DNA from: DATBJG01 sp963790545
GTDB lineage: Bacteria > Acidobacteriota > Vicinamibacteria > Vicinamibacterales > JAMQPK01
Length of the DNA: 64,000 bases
Direction of reading: 5' to 3'
Assembly: GCA_963790545.1 (NCBI GenBank)
Contig: CAWBPA010000017.1
Location: 496,001-560,000 of the forward strand
The position numbers and the translations under genes were made by a program. Positions 9,391 to 19,654 of the stretch are shown here, piece after piece. The notes beneath the pieces are model-generated. The model was given only the letters and a program-made list of their open reading frames with translations. It was not told the DNA's origin and ran no database searches. Position 1 is the first letter of the stretch. The number at the start of each line of letters is the position of its first letter.

Positions 9391-12300
9391 GCACCTCCAT
9401 ACCGCGCCTGGGAGTCACGCCAAAGATCCAGGTGAAATTTCCGCTTTCTCGAAGATCCTGCGAGAGCACAACCTCTGCATACCGGGAGAAGTTCTTCGAA
9501 AGTGTGAGCCGTGATGACGGGTCCGCCTCCTCCGCGACGAGAGACGGTTCGGAGCGCAGCTCCTCCACGCCAGCCCCACGTTCCAAACGGATTGTGTCGA
9601 GCCCGACGGCCTGCGCCGCGAATCCCAATACTTCACCGGACAGAAGACCGATCAGCTGCTCCTGCGCAATCGTCGTTTCCGCACCGCCGATATCCGATGA
9701 GGGTCGGCCAGTGAGAAGGAGCGACACGAGGTCGCTCGTGACTGAATTCCGGGTTCGACGAGGTCAGTTCCCCTTTCAGGGTGTCCGGTGTGCCTGAAAT
9801 CGTCAACGTGATGTCGGTGCCACTCACGCGCGTTCGCGCCGTGATGTTCAGGTCCGGGCGAATCTCGTTCTGATCCACAAAATCGATCACGCCGCTCTCG
9901 ACCTGATAAGCGCGGCCTCCGAGATAAAGAACGCCCCCTTCCCGAACTTCGGCGCGACCGACAATCGCGGGCATGCCCGCGGAGCCGACCAGCCGCACGT
10001 CCAAGGCCAGATCCAGACGACCGTAATTGTTGTCGACGATCAGGTCTTCTGCACTGCTGATGGCCACGTTCAGACTCAATTGATCCAGCCATGTGGGCTC
10101 AGGCCGCCCGGCCGCCACCTGCCGACGCCGTGCGGCGCCGACGAGACCTGCCGCGAGGCTCAATGGCTCCCGATAGGCACCTCGCTGAATCGTCGCCCGC
10201 CCGGTCAGGCGAGGATTTCCTGGCTCGAACAGCAATACCAGCTCGGCATCGACTTCCGTTCGAAATCCTTGTGGCACGTTCAGCGCAATCTGACTTCCAG
10301 AAAAGTCGAGTTGGCCTGCCGTGATCGTGAAAGCCTCGTGGCGTAGCTCACCTGTGAGCGTAAACGGCCCGCCATTGACAGACCCGGCCATGTCAACGAC
10401 CCGAAGTCGTCCACCTTCGAGCAAGATGCGACCGCTCACCGCATCGAGCACGACTTGTGGATCGATGGACTGAAGCTCGCCGTCCTGGACGAGCAGCGTG
10501 CCATCGATAGCGGGGGCGGCAAATGGTCCAGTGAACCGGAGACCGATCTCAGCGGCCCCCCCGGTCGTCGTCCCCGGCACGAATCCCCCAATCATGCGCA
10601 GGTCGACGCGCCCGATCAGGGCGACGTCCAGGTCACGTGTGAGCAGCGATGCCTCACCGGTGACCGCAAGACGGTTGCCCGACGCGTCCCAGACCCAGTC
10701 GTCAACGCGAACCCGACCGTTTGCGACCTCGAACCGCGTCGGCACGGTCTGCGTCAGCGCGACACCGGACACGTTCCCGTCAAGGCGTTCCACGGTCAGC
10801 GAACCAGTCAGTCTGTCGAGCTCCAAAGCGCTGGCCTGAAGGTCGAGCGCGGCCGCCGCGGTGCCTTCCAGCCGCTCTGGGACCGTCGCCAGGAAGGCGC
10901 CGAGAACCGCAGGCGTCAGGTCGTCGACACGAAGGGTGATCTGAGCGACCTCTCCACTGGCAGCCGCTATGTCTGTCATGGCGGCAGGCAGCCACCGATC
11001 CAACAGCGGCAACGGCACCCTCGCCCGGCCGCTGAGCGCGGCACCCTGCCACCGGGCGCCGACCTGTGGCGCAGCGATGATGCCCTCCGAAAGCTCTGCG
11101 CTCAGGGTGACGGCGTCGAGCGGAGGTAGATCGCCAACTTGCGCGGTCGCACCGGCAACACTCAGTTGTCCCGTCAGTTCCGGTCGATCGACCGAACCGG
11201 ATGCGCGAATCACACCGTCTATGCGTCCCTGCATCGACAGCCGATCGTCTGGTCGGAACGTAGCCAGCCAGCTTGCGACATCTCGAAGGTCGCCGCTCAG
11301 TTGGATCTGGAGTCCAGGAAGAGCCTGGTCCGAGACCACCGGCCGCGCTGATCACCGTTTCGCCCGTCCTGAGTTCAAATCCATCGGCGGTGAGACGTGT
11401 GCGCTCGTACTGCAGCGTCGCCGGCCGCACGAGCTGCAGCGCCAGCATCTCCTTCTGAATCTCCAGCGCCCGCACGGCATATATCAACCCGAGAGTCGCC
11501 AATTCGTTCGAAGTTGCCGGTTCCGGTCGCCGTCAAGCTCGCACGACCGTCCAGCTCGGCCAGAAACGGCGAAGGCGTAATCAAGCCGCGCCCAGCGAGA
11601 GCTGACAGATCGGCGTCCACAACATCGACTGCCAGATCGAACACCCAGGGCGACGTGATCTGCACCGTGCCACCAATCCTCGTGTTGAGCTCCGGAAGTT
11701 GCGAATCCAGATGGACGCCAGCGTCCGACAACTCAACGCTGACATCACCTGGCCCGAGAGGCAGCTCGCGCCACGAGAGACGGCTGAATGTCAGCCGCCC
11801 TTGCCCACGCGGATGATCGAGGGTTCCCTGACCCGAGAACTCGAGTGCCAGCGCGGTGTCGACGGGGAGAATCGATCCGCGCTCTCCAACTGGCGTGACG
11901 GTGAAATCGCTGCCTCGAGCCGTCACCGAGTACGCGCGCGTCGAAGGGACGAAGGTGCCGCCGACCGAAAGACGTCCACCTGTCGGCTGTTGTAATTCGA
12001 CCTCGTTTATAGACACCTGGCCGCCCGCGAAGTCGAATCGACCACTCATGGCGCTGACGTGCTGGCTGGCCACCGTCATCGAGTGCCCTTGAAACGTCCC
12101 CATTGCAGATGGCGATGACAACGTACCGCCGATCTGAACATCCGCAGTCAGGGCACCCGACGGTTGCCATGGATCACGTGCAGCGGGAAGCAGTTCCGCC
12201 AGCTCTCCCAGGTCCAATCGTGCTGTTCCTGCGACCGTGCCGGATTCAAACTGCAGCGATGCGGACCCCGCGGCGCGATTTGACGCCAAAACCGCCTCCA

Positions 12301-13902
12301 GCGCGTCTAAGGTCAGTCCTCGTGGATCGACCGCGAGGTGAAATGTGGCCTCGCCGGGACCAACGTCCATCCATTGAAATTCCTGAACCCGTCCGGTGCC
12401 GCTCGCACGCGGAGACTCCAACAACCCGTTGACCTCCAGGCTCGCGTCCACGCTGGCGTTCAGCTGGTCCAGCCACGCCGGCAAGGCAATTCCTGCGCCG
12501 CGAAACGACGCGACCAAAGGCTGAAGGTCCCTCATCGCGACCGCGGCGGTCCCCGTGATGCTTGAGCGGCCAAGCGTCTCCGGTGACAAACGACCCCGTA
12601 ACACGCCATCAAGTCCAACGGCACGTGCAATCTCGTGGTTGTGTGCGAGTCGCCACTCCCCATTTTCGATACGCAGCAAAGATTGCCCCTCAATCGACAA
12701 GGGCCGATGGGCCGCGCTCGGTGGCTGTCGAATGGTTCTCGGCAACGACATCGAGCGCTTCCACGCCAGGAGCCGTCCATTTGACGTCCATGGTCCCTTG
12801 CAACGTCGCGCCAAGCGGTACGGCAAAGGTCGGCGCAACGAGATCGGCTGCCGACAATGCCCGCCAGTCGACGTGGACGTTTCCAGTCGACCCGTCCAAC
12901 GCCACGCGACCGTGAGAGCTGAGGGTGCCGCTTCCAAGGCCAATGGCCGCTTCCTGCAGCGTGACGCCGGACCTGTCGACGAGCGCACCACCGTCGTACT
13001 GAAATATTCGTGAAATGGCGCCAGGATGTGGATTTGCCGCTGAGATCGATGTGAGCCTCTGGTTCTGCCAGCTCTCCGTTAATCGACGCGGCTAACGTGA
13101 TCATTCCATCTGCGCTCGGTTCAAGCCCAAGCCACGGCGACAACATCGGGAGTGACACGTTGCCAGTCAGCTCGACTGAACTTCGGGGCCGCGAGAATAC
13201 CGAATCGAGCCGCCCTCTTGCGCTCAGTCGGCCTTCCGGGGCTTGGAGGTCGAGACTTTCGATAGAAACACCGGTACCATCGAACGCCAGTCGTCCGGCG
13301 GCGTCGGTCGCGACACTTTGGCGATCACCGATGCGAACCCTCGGTCCCTGACCGATCCTCAACGGACCCGCACTGACACCGGGCGATCGTGGTTGAAGGT
13401 CGATCGTGATCGCCTCGGCGACCACGTCCACGTCTGCAGTTTCGTCTCGATACTGCACACGAGCGTTCTGGATGAGCAGAGCGTCAACGTCGAATCGCTC
13501 GAGGCTCGCCGGCTGCGAATCCGTACTCGTTGGGAGGTTCCAAGAGCCGTCGGAACGGCGAAGGAAATCAAGTCGCAGGTTGATCGCTCGGATCGCGCGC
13601 GCGGCCGCGCGGCCGCTCGTCACCGACCACGGCAGGGTTACTGAAAGTTCGTCGGCGCGAAGAAAAGGCGTGGCTTCGCTACCTCTCGCTGCGAGCACCA
13701 CGTCGCGGACGGTGAAATTGAGAGCGAAGAGATTGTAGGAAACTGCCCGGAATCTGGCATCGATGCCTGCTTCACGCAGCCGCCCTGCAGCCCACCCGGC
13801 GAGCGACGTGCGGACAGGGCCGAGGTGTACCGTCACCAGCAGGGCCGCGACGAGCCCCACCATGACAATGCCAGCGATAACGAAGAGACGTAGGCGCACC
13901 AT
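9391..13902 (-). CDS. TamB-like translocation/assembly module protein (AsmA/DUF490), N-terminal half of apparent TamB-Omp85 polypeptide
   Basis: Starts at ATG 13902 with a signal anchor (hydrophobic residues ~6-27) followed by an AsmA-like beta-rich region (RFRAVSYNLFALNFTVRDV). Long repetitive beta-strand stretches with SGTGRVQEF, GGTLSSPSAMGTFQG and VDQNEIRPDLNI are typical of TamB and lipid-bridge proteins. The DUF490 end is seen at 9760-9400 (SLLLTGRPSSDIGG, then RLTLSKNFSRYAEVVLS). TamB spans the periplasm and works with an Omp85 partner in outer-membrane protein or lipid delivery. Apparent one-base insertions fall near 13015, 12715, 11510, 11345, 9750 and 9390; between them each frame carries family-like sequence. 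It continues into the Omp85 region without a stop once the last break is closed. Confidence 0.8.
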
Positions 13903-13949
13903 GTCCGACTACTGCCAGTCGGGCCGACGCGCCGCCGGAGCGGGGGGAA

Positions 13950-14255
13950 TCAGGCTGCGGACGGTTTGCGGCCGCTGCGTGCCGGCGCAGGGTTCGACTT
14001 AAACGCCATCGTCATCCCGAGGGACGGAAATGGCACGAGTCCGTCGGAGAGGCGAACGTAGGAACCGTTCTCGGTCCGCTGCAGAAACCTCTGTTCGACC
14101 AGAAAGTCCAGCAGCTCCGCGCACGTTCGCTCGTCCAACCCCCACAGCCGCTGAGCCTGCGCGCACAGAAGCCGCAAGCCCGGCATTTCCAGATACTCAC
14201 CACAAATGCGCCGTAGCATCTCCTCGCGGGAAATCACGATTACGTCGTGTCCCAT
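13950..14255 (-). CDS. small conserved hypothetical protein with winged-helix-like fold
   Basis: The start ATG 14255 has a strong AGGAGG site just upstream; the frame also runs back to 14363 without a better start. The ~101-residue product contains EYLEMPGLRLLCAQAQRLWG followed by LDERTCAELLDFLVEQRFL and a short basic strand (ENGSYVRL). This is the helix-helix-helix-wing order of a small winged-helix domain. I recognise this pattern as a recurrent small protein in Acidobacteria and deltaproteobacteria, without an assigned function. It lies just upstream of the TamB-like gene on the same strand (48-base gap), so the two may be co-transcribed. Confidence 0.65.
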   Translation of the reverse strand: MGHDVIVISREEMLRRICGEYLEMPGLRLLCAQAQRLWGLDERTCAELLDFLVEQRFLQRTENGSYVRLSDGLVPFPSLGMTMAFKSNPAPARSGRKPSAA

Positions 14256-14432
14256 AGCGCCTCCTGGTGAAAACTCGGGCAAGGCGCTTTCGAGAGGGCT
14301 GGAGCGCGGAAGCCACGGGTGCCCCGCGTGAGCGGCAGGACTCAGGAAAGCTCTTCGCATCATACGCCTGTCGGATCGCGTGTCAAGGTGGCAGCAGCAT
14401 CATGCGATAATTCTTCAGATCGCTTTCACGTT

Positions 14433-15225
14433 TTGGCAGCCGCGACGCCTCCTTCCACGGTAGCCCCGCCCGAACCAAAGATTAGGGCGGAAACCCAAGA
14501 CCGGATTCTCCTCGAAGGTCCGCACTCGCGACGCCGCGAGTTGTTCCTGCTCGTTCGTGCGATGCGCGACTTCGTGGCGGGATTCCGGGCCCTCCATTTC
14601 GTGGGCCCGTGTGTGACGGTTTTTGGATCAGCACGGGTGGCCGAGACTCATCCTTATTACGACATGGCGCGCGAGATTGGCCAGGGATTGGGTCGGCTCG
14701 GGTTTACGGTCATGACCGGTGGCGGACCTGGGCTGATGGAGGCGGCCAATCGGGGGGCACAGGACGTTGGCGCCCGGTCGGTCGGATGCAATATCGTGCT
14801 GCCCTCTGAACAGGCCGTCAATCGCTATGTCGATCGGGCCGTGACATGCCATTACTTTTTTGTGCGCAAGGTGCTGCTCTTCAAGTATTCCTACGGCTTC
14901 ATAGCTTTGCCAGGGGGCATTGGCACGACCGACGAGCTTTTTGAGGCCCTCACCCTTATTCAGACCAAAAAGATTCTCAACTACCCGGTCGTCCTGATGG
15001 GCACTCAGGACCTGGACGGGGCTCACCAGGCAGCTCCAGGACATGCTGTCGGCAGGCACCATCGACGCTGCCGACTTGAAGCTCATGTTGGTCACAGACG
15101 ATGTGACCCAGGCGCTGGCACACATCGAACGCTATGCCATCGATCGTTTTGGGCTGACGCGCCGGCGGATTAAGTCGTCGCGTCTGCTGGGAGAACCCCC
15201 CGACGATGTGGTTGTTCGTCCCTGA
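14433..15225 (+). CDS. LOG family protein (TIGR00730, Rossmann-fold nucleotide phosphoribohydrolase)
   Basis: Carries the LOG signatures: TVFGSARVAETHPYY, MTGGGPGLMEAANRGA (PGGxGTxxE-family first loop) and ALPGGIGTTDELFEALT, the catalytic glycine/glutamate motif. Family enzymes release ribose-5-phosphate from nucleotide monophosphates; in plants the product is cytokinin. Start is uncertain: the frame opens at 14319 but its first codons do not look coding, and TTG 14433 or a nearby GTG is plausible. The frame changes near 15013; removing one C from GACCTGG gives MGTQDWTGL, and the C-terminus then continues as LKLMLVTDDVTQALAHIERYA to TGA at 15223. The insertion is therefore well localised. Confidence 0.8.
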
Positions 15226-15245
15226 TAGGGCCGGTCCGGAACGGG

Positions 15246-16154
15246 CTATTCCTCTGCGTCCTTTTCCTCGAAGGGCCGCACGTCGCTGTTAAGGGCGCCC
15301 AGAGCCACGCTGCGTTGGAAGGCGGCCCAAACGGCCTTCGAAAGGACGGTGCGAAATCCTCCCTTTTCAAGCTGATAGAGTGCATGGGCACTTGTGCCGC
15401 CGGGCGAGGTGACCAGATTGCGGAGCTCCGCCGGATGGAGTGTCGACTCGAGCGCATACGTCGCAGTGCCCCGCACGGTCTGGAGGACGAGCGTTCGAGC
15501 ATCCGCCCTCGAAAATCCCAGGTGCACCGCCGCGTCGATGAGCGCTTCCATCAGCAGGAATACGTAGGCAGGTCCCGTACCGCTGATGGCCGTCGCCATG
15601 TCCAGGAACGTTTCTTCCTTCACATAGAGCTCACGGCCGAGCGCGCGAAGAATCGCCTGGGCCTGATCACGCTGTTTGCCGGTCACTTTGTCGGTTGCGG
15701 TCCAGACGGTCATGCCTTCACCAACCTGCGCAGGTGTATTCGGCATCGATCGCACTATCGTCTGGTGCCGGAGCCCCTGCTCGATGGACTCTATCCGGGC
15801 GCCTGCAACGATTGAGATGACGAGAGCGCCAGGTCGGAGCGAACCCCGCAGATCCTGGAACGCGGCCCGCAGCACTTGCGGCTTGACGGACAGCACGACA
15901 ATTTCAGCGTCGCGGACGGCAGCGCGATTGTCGACCGTCGTGTGAATTCGATAACGCCCGCGGAGATCCTCGACGCGCGGGGTGTGCGGATCGCTCGCTG
16001 TAATGGCGTCGGGAGTGATGAGGTGATTGGCCAGCAAGCCACCAATCATGGCCTCCCCCATGGCGCCAGCCCCGATGAATGCGATTGACGCACCGTCCAG
16101 GGCGGCTGGTTCGCGGGGTGCCGTCACAGTTTCCGCCAGCTGCTCTTTTCGCAT
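15246..16154 (-). CDS. proC: pyrroline-5-carboxylate reductase
   Basis: About 302 residues from ATG 16154 (MRKEQL); the frame can be extended ten codons. The N-terminal Rossmann motif IAFIGAGAMGEAMIGG binds NADPH. VVLSVKPQ and the SMPNTPAQVGEGMTVW segment are characteristic, and the C-terminal helical domain holds AISGTGPAYVFLLMEAL and the family signature VTSPGGTSAHAL near the end. It reduces 1-pyrroline-5-carboxylate to L-proline, the last step of proline synthesis. proA and proB lie upstream on the same strand, giving the order proB-proA-proC, with a BIME-like inverted repeat between proA and proC. Confidence 0.95.
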   Translation of the reverse strand: MRKEQLAETVTAPREPAALDGASIAFIGAGAMGEAMIGGLLANHLITPDAITASDPHTPRVEDLRGRYRIHTTVDNRAAVRDAEIVVLSVKPQVLRAAFQDLRGSLRPGALVISIVAGARIESIEQGLRHQTIVRSMPNTPAQVGEGMTVWTATDKVTGKQRDQAQAILRALGRELYVKEETFLDMATAISGTGPAYVFLLMEALIDAAVHLGFSRADARTLVLQTVRGTATYALESTLHPAELRNLVTSPGGTSAHALYQLEKGGFRTVLSKAVWAAFQRSVALGALNSDVRPFEEKDAEE

Positions 16155-16190
16155 ACTCCCCTCGATCCCGATCCCCCAACCCAATCGCCC

Positions 16191-16278
16191 AACGGCGGGT
16201 CTAAAGACCCGCCTCTACCGAACCCATTCCGCGGATCTTATGCGCGTTTTGTAGAGGCGGGTCTTTAGACCCGCCGTT
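16191..16278. repeat. BIME-like pair of inverted GTAG-footed palindromes
   Basis: Two 28-base arms, 16191-16218 and 16251-16278, are perfect reverse complements. Each arm is itself a hairpin (GGCGGGTCTAAAGACCCGCC core), and each has the tetranucleotide CTAC or GTAG on the inner side. This is the layout of paired REP elements. It lies between proA and proC. It may also act as an RNA processing or partial termination structure. Confidence 0.85.
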
Positions 16279-16288
16279 AGACATAGAG

Positions 16289-17599
16289 CTACGGTCGCGT
16301 CTGACCTGTGCCCTGCACGACCCACTTGTACGTCGTCAGCTCTCGCAACCCCATGGGTCCTCGCGCGTGCATTTTTTGGGTCGAGATGCCAACCTCGGCC
16401 CCCAGACCGAACTCCGCGCCGTCGGTGAATTGCGTACTGGCGTTCACATAGACAGCCGCAGCATCCACATCATCGACGAACCGGCGTGCCGATGCATCGT
16501 CGCGAGTGACGATCGCCTCGGAATGGCCCGAGCCATATTGTCGGATGTGAGCGAGCGCCTCGTCGAGGTTCTCCACGACTTTCACCGCTGCGACGAGAGC
16601 GAGGAACTCGTGACCCCAATCCTGCTCAACGGCCGGACGATGAACGATGCCGGCCCTTGTCAGTACCGCCGCCGCAGCCTGGTCGACTCGCATCTCGACG
16701 CCCGCGGTCGCCCACTGCTCTGCCATTCGTGGCAGCCATGTGGGCGCAATCTCGCGATGCACGAGCAGCGTATCCAGTGCGTTGCAGATCGTTGGCCGGC
16801 GAACCTTGGCATTGTATGCGATTCGCGCAGCCATCTCGGGATCGGCCGTCCGATCGATGTAGGTATGGCAGACGCCGGCGCCGGTTTCGATGACCGGGAC
16901 GGTGGCATTGTCGACGACAAATCGAATCAGCCCCGCGCCGCCTCGCGGGATGATGACATCGATGTACTCGCGCAATTTGAGCATTCGCTCGACCAGGCCG
17001 CGATCGGTGGAACCGACAAGCGCCACCGCATCGGCTGGCAGGCCGACGATCGTTAAAGCCTGTTTGATCGCGTCGACAATCAGCAGGTTGCTTTGGAGTG
17101 CCTCGCTGCCGCCCCGCAAAAGCGCGCCGTTGCCGGTTTTGATACAGAGGGCCGCGATATCGCTCGTCACGTTGGGACGGGACTCGTACACGACGCCTAC
17201 GACCCCAAGGGGCACTCGACGGCGGGCCACGATCAGGCCGTTGGGCCTGACAGTTCGGTCAATCTCTTCACCAATGGGATCGGACAGTTCGGCAACCGAC
17301 TCGACATCCCGGGCCATGGCCTGCACTCGCGCACTCGTCAGCGACAGCCGATCCAACAACGGATCTCCACCCGTCTCGTCGGCCGCGCGCACGGCAGACT
17401 GGCAGTCGCGTTCGTTCGCCGCAAGAATCTCCGCCTCCCGGGCGCGCAAAACCGTTGCAATCTGCCGCAGGGCGCGGTTCTTGTCGTCGGCGGAGGTGGT
17501 GCCGAGCAACCGTGCCGCTGCTTTTGTGGCTGCGGCCTTGCCCACCAGCTCCTCAGCGCCACGAATCGTTGCCCCCGCCGAAGCAGGTGAATCTTTCAC
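16289..17599 (-). CDS. proA: gamma-glutamyl phosphate reductase
   Basis: About 436 residues. The start GTG 17599 is chosen because it overlaps the proB stop (GTGA) as in coupled proBA operons; the frame itself runs back to 17680 inside proB. Diagnostic segments are VPLGVVGVVYESRPNVT, the NAD(P)-binding GNGALLRGGSEA, VIIPRGGAGLI, and the region around ETGAGVCHTYID, where the catalytic Cys sits. Near the C-terminus are NASTQFTDGAEFGLGAEVGI and GPMGLRELTTYKW. It reduces glutamyl-5-phosphate to the semialdehyde, which cyclises to pyrroline-5-carboxylate for ProC. The frame is intact. Confidence 0.96.
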   Translation of the reverse strand: MKDSPASAGATIRGAEELVGKAAATKAAARLLGTTSADDKNRALRQIATVLRAREAEILAANERDCQSAVRAADETGGDPLLDRLSLTSARVQAMARDVESVAELSDPIGEEIDRTVRPNGLIVARRRVPLGVVGVVYESRPNVTSDIAALCIKTGNGALLRGGSEALQSNLLIVDAIKQALTIVGLPADAVALVGSTDRGLVERMLKLREYIDVIIPRGGAGLIRFVVDNATVPVIETGAGVCHTYIDRTADPEMAARIAYNAKVRRPTICNALDTLLVHREIAPTWLPRMAEQWATAGVEMRVDQAAAAVLTRAGIVHRPAVEQDWGHEFLALVAAVKVVENLDEALAHIRQYGSGHSEAIVTRDDASARRFVDDVDAAAVYVNASTQFTDGAEFGLGAEVGISTQKMHARGPMGLRELTTYKWVVQGTGQTRP

Positions 17600-18705
17600 A
17601 GAACCACCAAGTTGTTGCGATGGATGACTTCGTCTCCGTAGTGGTAGCCAAGTACCGATCCAATCTCGGACGACTTGCAACCTTTAATCCGGTCGAGATC
17701 GGAAGAGCTGTAATTCACGACGCCGCACCCGAGTGTTTTACCCGCGGAGTCGACAATGCTGATGCTATCACCGCGATCGAACCGGCCTCTCACGTCAACG
17801 ATACCGGCTGCCAGGAGCGACCGGCCTTGGCCGAGCGCCGCCGCGGCCCCGGCATCAATTCCCGCCGCAGCCGTTCCGGTCAACCCGGCGAGGATCCACC
17901 GCTTTCGGCTTTCCAACCCCGATTTGGCCGGCGCGAACCTGGTCCCTATCTCGCCCCCGTTTGCCGCCTGCAGCAGCACATTGTCCATACGGCCATTTGC
18001 GATGAGAACCATGACCCCGGATTCGGTGGCCAGCCGCGCGGCCTGAACCTTGGTGGCCATGCCACCTGTTCCCCGGGAGGTGCCAGCGCCCGCCGCAAGT
18101 TTCATGATGTCATCCGTGATGGTTGGCACCTCTGCAATCAGCGTGGCCGATGGATCGCGTCGTGGGTCCGCCGAGTACAGCCCGGCGGTGTCCGTGAGCA
18201 ACACGAGCAAGTTCGCATCAACCAGATTGGCCACCAACGCCGACAGATTGTCGTTATCCCCAATCTTGATCTCTTCGACCGCCACCACGTCGTTTTCGTT
18301 GACGATGGGCACGACACCACGATCGAGCAGTGCCAGCAGCGTATTCCTGGCGTTCAAGTATCTCTGGCGATCGGCCAGATCGGCACGCGTCAGCAACGTC
18401 TGGGCGACCGTCCGCCCGTAGTGCGCGAACAGCTGATCCCACGTCTGCATCAACCGCGCCTGGCCAACCGCGGCCAGCACTTGTTTGAAGGGGATATCCT
18501 TGGCGTTCGGCGCAACCTGCAGGGCCTCGCGGCCAGCCACAATCGCACCCGATGTGACCAACGCAACCTCGTCGCCGCGATCCAGCAGTTGTGCAATTTG
18601 ACGGACCACTTCCAGCATGACGGGCCGACACAGACTGTCTGCCCCATTGGTGAGCGTGTTGGTCCCTACCTTGACCACGAGCCGCTGTTTCGATCGTCTG
18701 ATCAT
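17596..18705 (-). CDS. proB: glutamate 5-kinase
   Basis: 369 residues from ATG 18705. The amino-acid kinase domain shows VVKVGTNTLTNG, ALVTSGAIVAGR, the NENDVVAVEEIKIGDND substrate/ATP site and GTGGMATKVQAA. A C-terminal PUA domain follows from about residue 275 (GTRFAPAKSGLESRKRWILA, then CGVVNYSSSDL). ProB phosphorylates glutamate in the first, proline-inhibited step of proline synthesis and acts with ProA in a complex. It is the first gene of the proB-proA-proC set, and its stop overlaps the proA start codon. Confidence 0.96.
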   Translation of the reverse strand: MIRRSKQRLVVKVGTNTLTNGADSLCRPVMLEVVRQIAQLLDRGDEVALVTSGAIVAGREALQVAPNAKDIPFKQVLAAVGQARLMQTWDQLFAHYGRTVAQTLLTRADLADRQRYLNARNTLLALLDRGVVPIVNENDVVAVEEIKIGDNDNLSALVANLVDANLLVLLTDTAGLYSADPRRDPSATLIAEVPTITDDIMKLAAGAGTSRGTGGMATKVQAARLATESGVMVLIANGRMDNVLLQAANGGEIGTRFAPAKSGLESRKRWILAGLTGTAAAGIDAGAAAALGQGRSLLAAGIVDVRGRFDRGDSISIVDSAGKTLGCGVVNYSSSDLDRIKGCKSSEIGSVLGYHYGDEVIHRNNLVVL

Positions 18706-18837
18706 CGCTTCTGAAGCGGTCTGAAGCCCTCATTATATGGGCCGCCGCGTGAAAATGCCGAGTTGAGGCGCCTCGCTGTGGGTGTGCGCTTGACGACCTT
18801 CGGCCCTCGCGGCTATCGTCGCTGCCACGAGAGGAAC

Positions 18838-19608
18838 ATGAGTACCCACAGTTCAACGGAAACCGACAGCACGCCAAGCCGTCGCCCCGGTCTCGATAAG
18901 CTCGAGAAGCCTGACCTGAGCGAAAAAGGTGGCCCCAAAGACGGTCAGCCGCAACGGTCGGACAATCGATTGTTCATGCAATTGTTGGCGTGGGGAAACT
19001 GCGCAGACGCTCGCGCGGTCGCAGACGTACTATCCAAGGCGTCGATTGACGCCGCTGTCTATGAGGAGGTCAACGACCCTCGGGGTGTGGCCATCGTGAC
19101 CCTGACCAGAGATCCGGATTTCTTCGTCAGCCGTCTGCGCCCGCTTCTAGGGCGAGCGCCATTCACCTCCCTCACGCCAAAGCCTGAATTCACGATGCTG
19201 GGCAGAACCTACTCGCTTGGCTACGAGCCCGACCTCGACGAGGCTATCTATCACCGGCCCCGCAGAACGGTGTTGAACAAGGAGTGGCCGTGGGCCGTCT
19301 GGTATCCCCTGCGCAGGAGCGGTCAGTTTGCGCAGTTGCCCGATCAGGAACAGCGCAAGATTCTAGCGGAGCACGGGGCGATCGGCATGGCGTTCGGGGC
19401 CGCAGACTACGCCCATGACATCCGTCTTGCCTGCCACGGTCTCGACAAGAACGACAACGACTTCGTCATCGGTCTCATCGGCAAGGAGCTCTACCCGCTC
19501 TCCGCAATCGTGCAAACCATGCGGAAGACGCAACAGACCTCCCTCTATCTCGAACACCTGGGACCCTTCTTCGTTGGGAAAGCGATCTGGCAGACAGAGC
19601 AAGGCTGA
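18838..19608 (+). CDS. chlorite dismutase family haem-associated protein
   Basis: ATG 18838 follows a GAGAGG ribosome site; an in-frame upstream start at 18763 lacks one. After a polar N-terminal extension, residues ~40-125 form a ferredoxin-like half (ADVLSKASIDAAVYEEVND). The C-terminal half carries the family core: WYPLRRSGQF, AEHGAIGM and LACHGLDKNDNDFVIGL, whose His matches the proximal haem ligand region of chlorite dismutases. The family includes chlorite-degrading enzymes and HemQ coproheme decarboxylases. No chlorate genes are nearby, so a haem-biosynthesis or unknown redox role is more likely. It is divergent from proB and followed by a heptanucleotide repeat. Confidence 0.78.
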   Translation: MSTHSSTETDSTPSRRPGLDKLEKPDLSEKGGPKDGQPQRSDNRLFMQLLAWGNCADARAVADVLSKASIDAAVYEEVNDPRGVAIVTLTRDPDFFVSRLRPLLGRAPFTSLTPKPEFTMLGRTYSLGYEPDLDEAIYHRPRRTVLNKEWPWAVWYPLRRSGQFAQLPDQEQRKILAEHGAIGMAFGAADYAHDIRLACHGLDKNDNDFVIGLIGKELYPLSAIVQTMRKTQQTSLYLEHLGPFFVGKAIWQTEQG

Positions 19609-19645
19609 AGTCTGAAGTCTCAAGTCTGAAGTCTCAAGTGGGCTG
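19609..19645. repeat. heptanucleotide repeat tract (GAAGTCT/CAAGTCT type)
   Basis: Immediately after the stop codon there are five consecutive seven-base units alternating GAAGTCT and CAAGTCT-like forms, then GGCTGAT/GGCTGAA units. The complementary version follows mccB at 53196-53227. No coding potential is visible. Confidence 0.78.
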
Positions 19646-19654
19646 ATGGCTGAA

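Noticed and set aside
17455..18714. 419-codon plus-strand frame opposite proB
   Set aside because: An antisense shadow with biased composition and no domain. proB is intact and fully conserved on the other strand.
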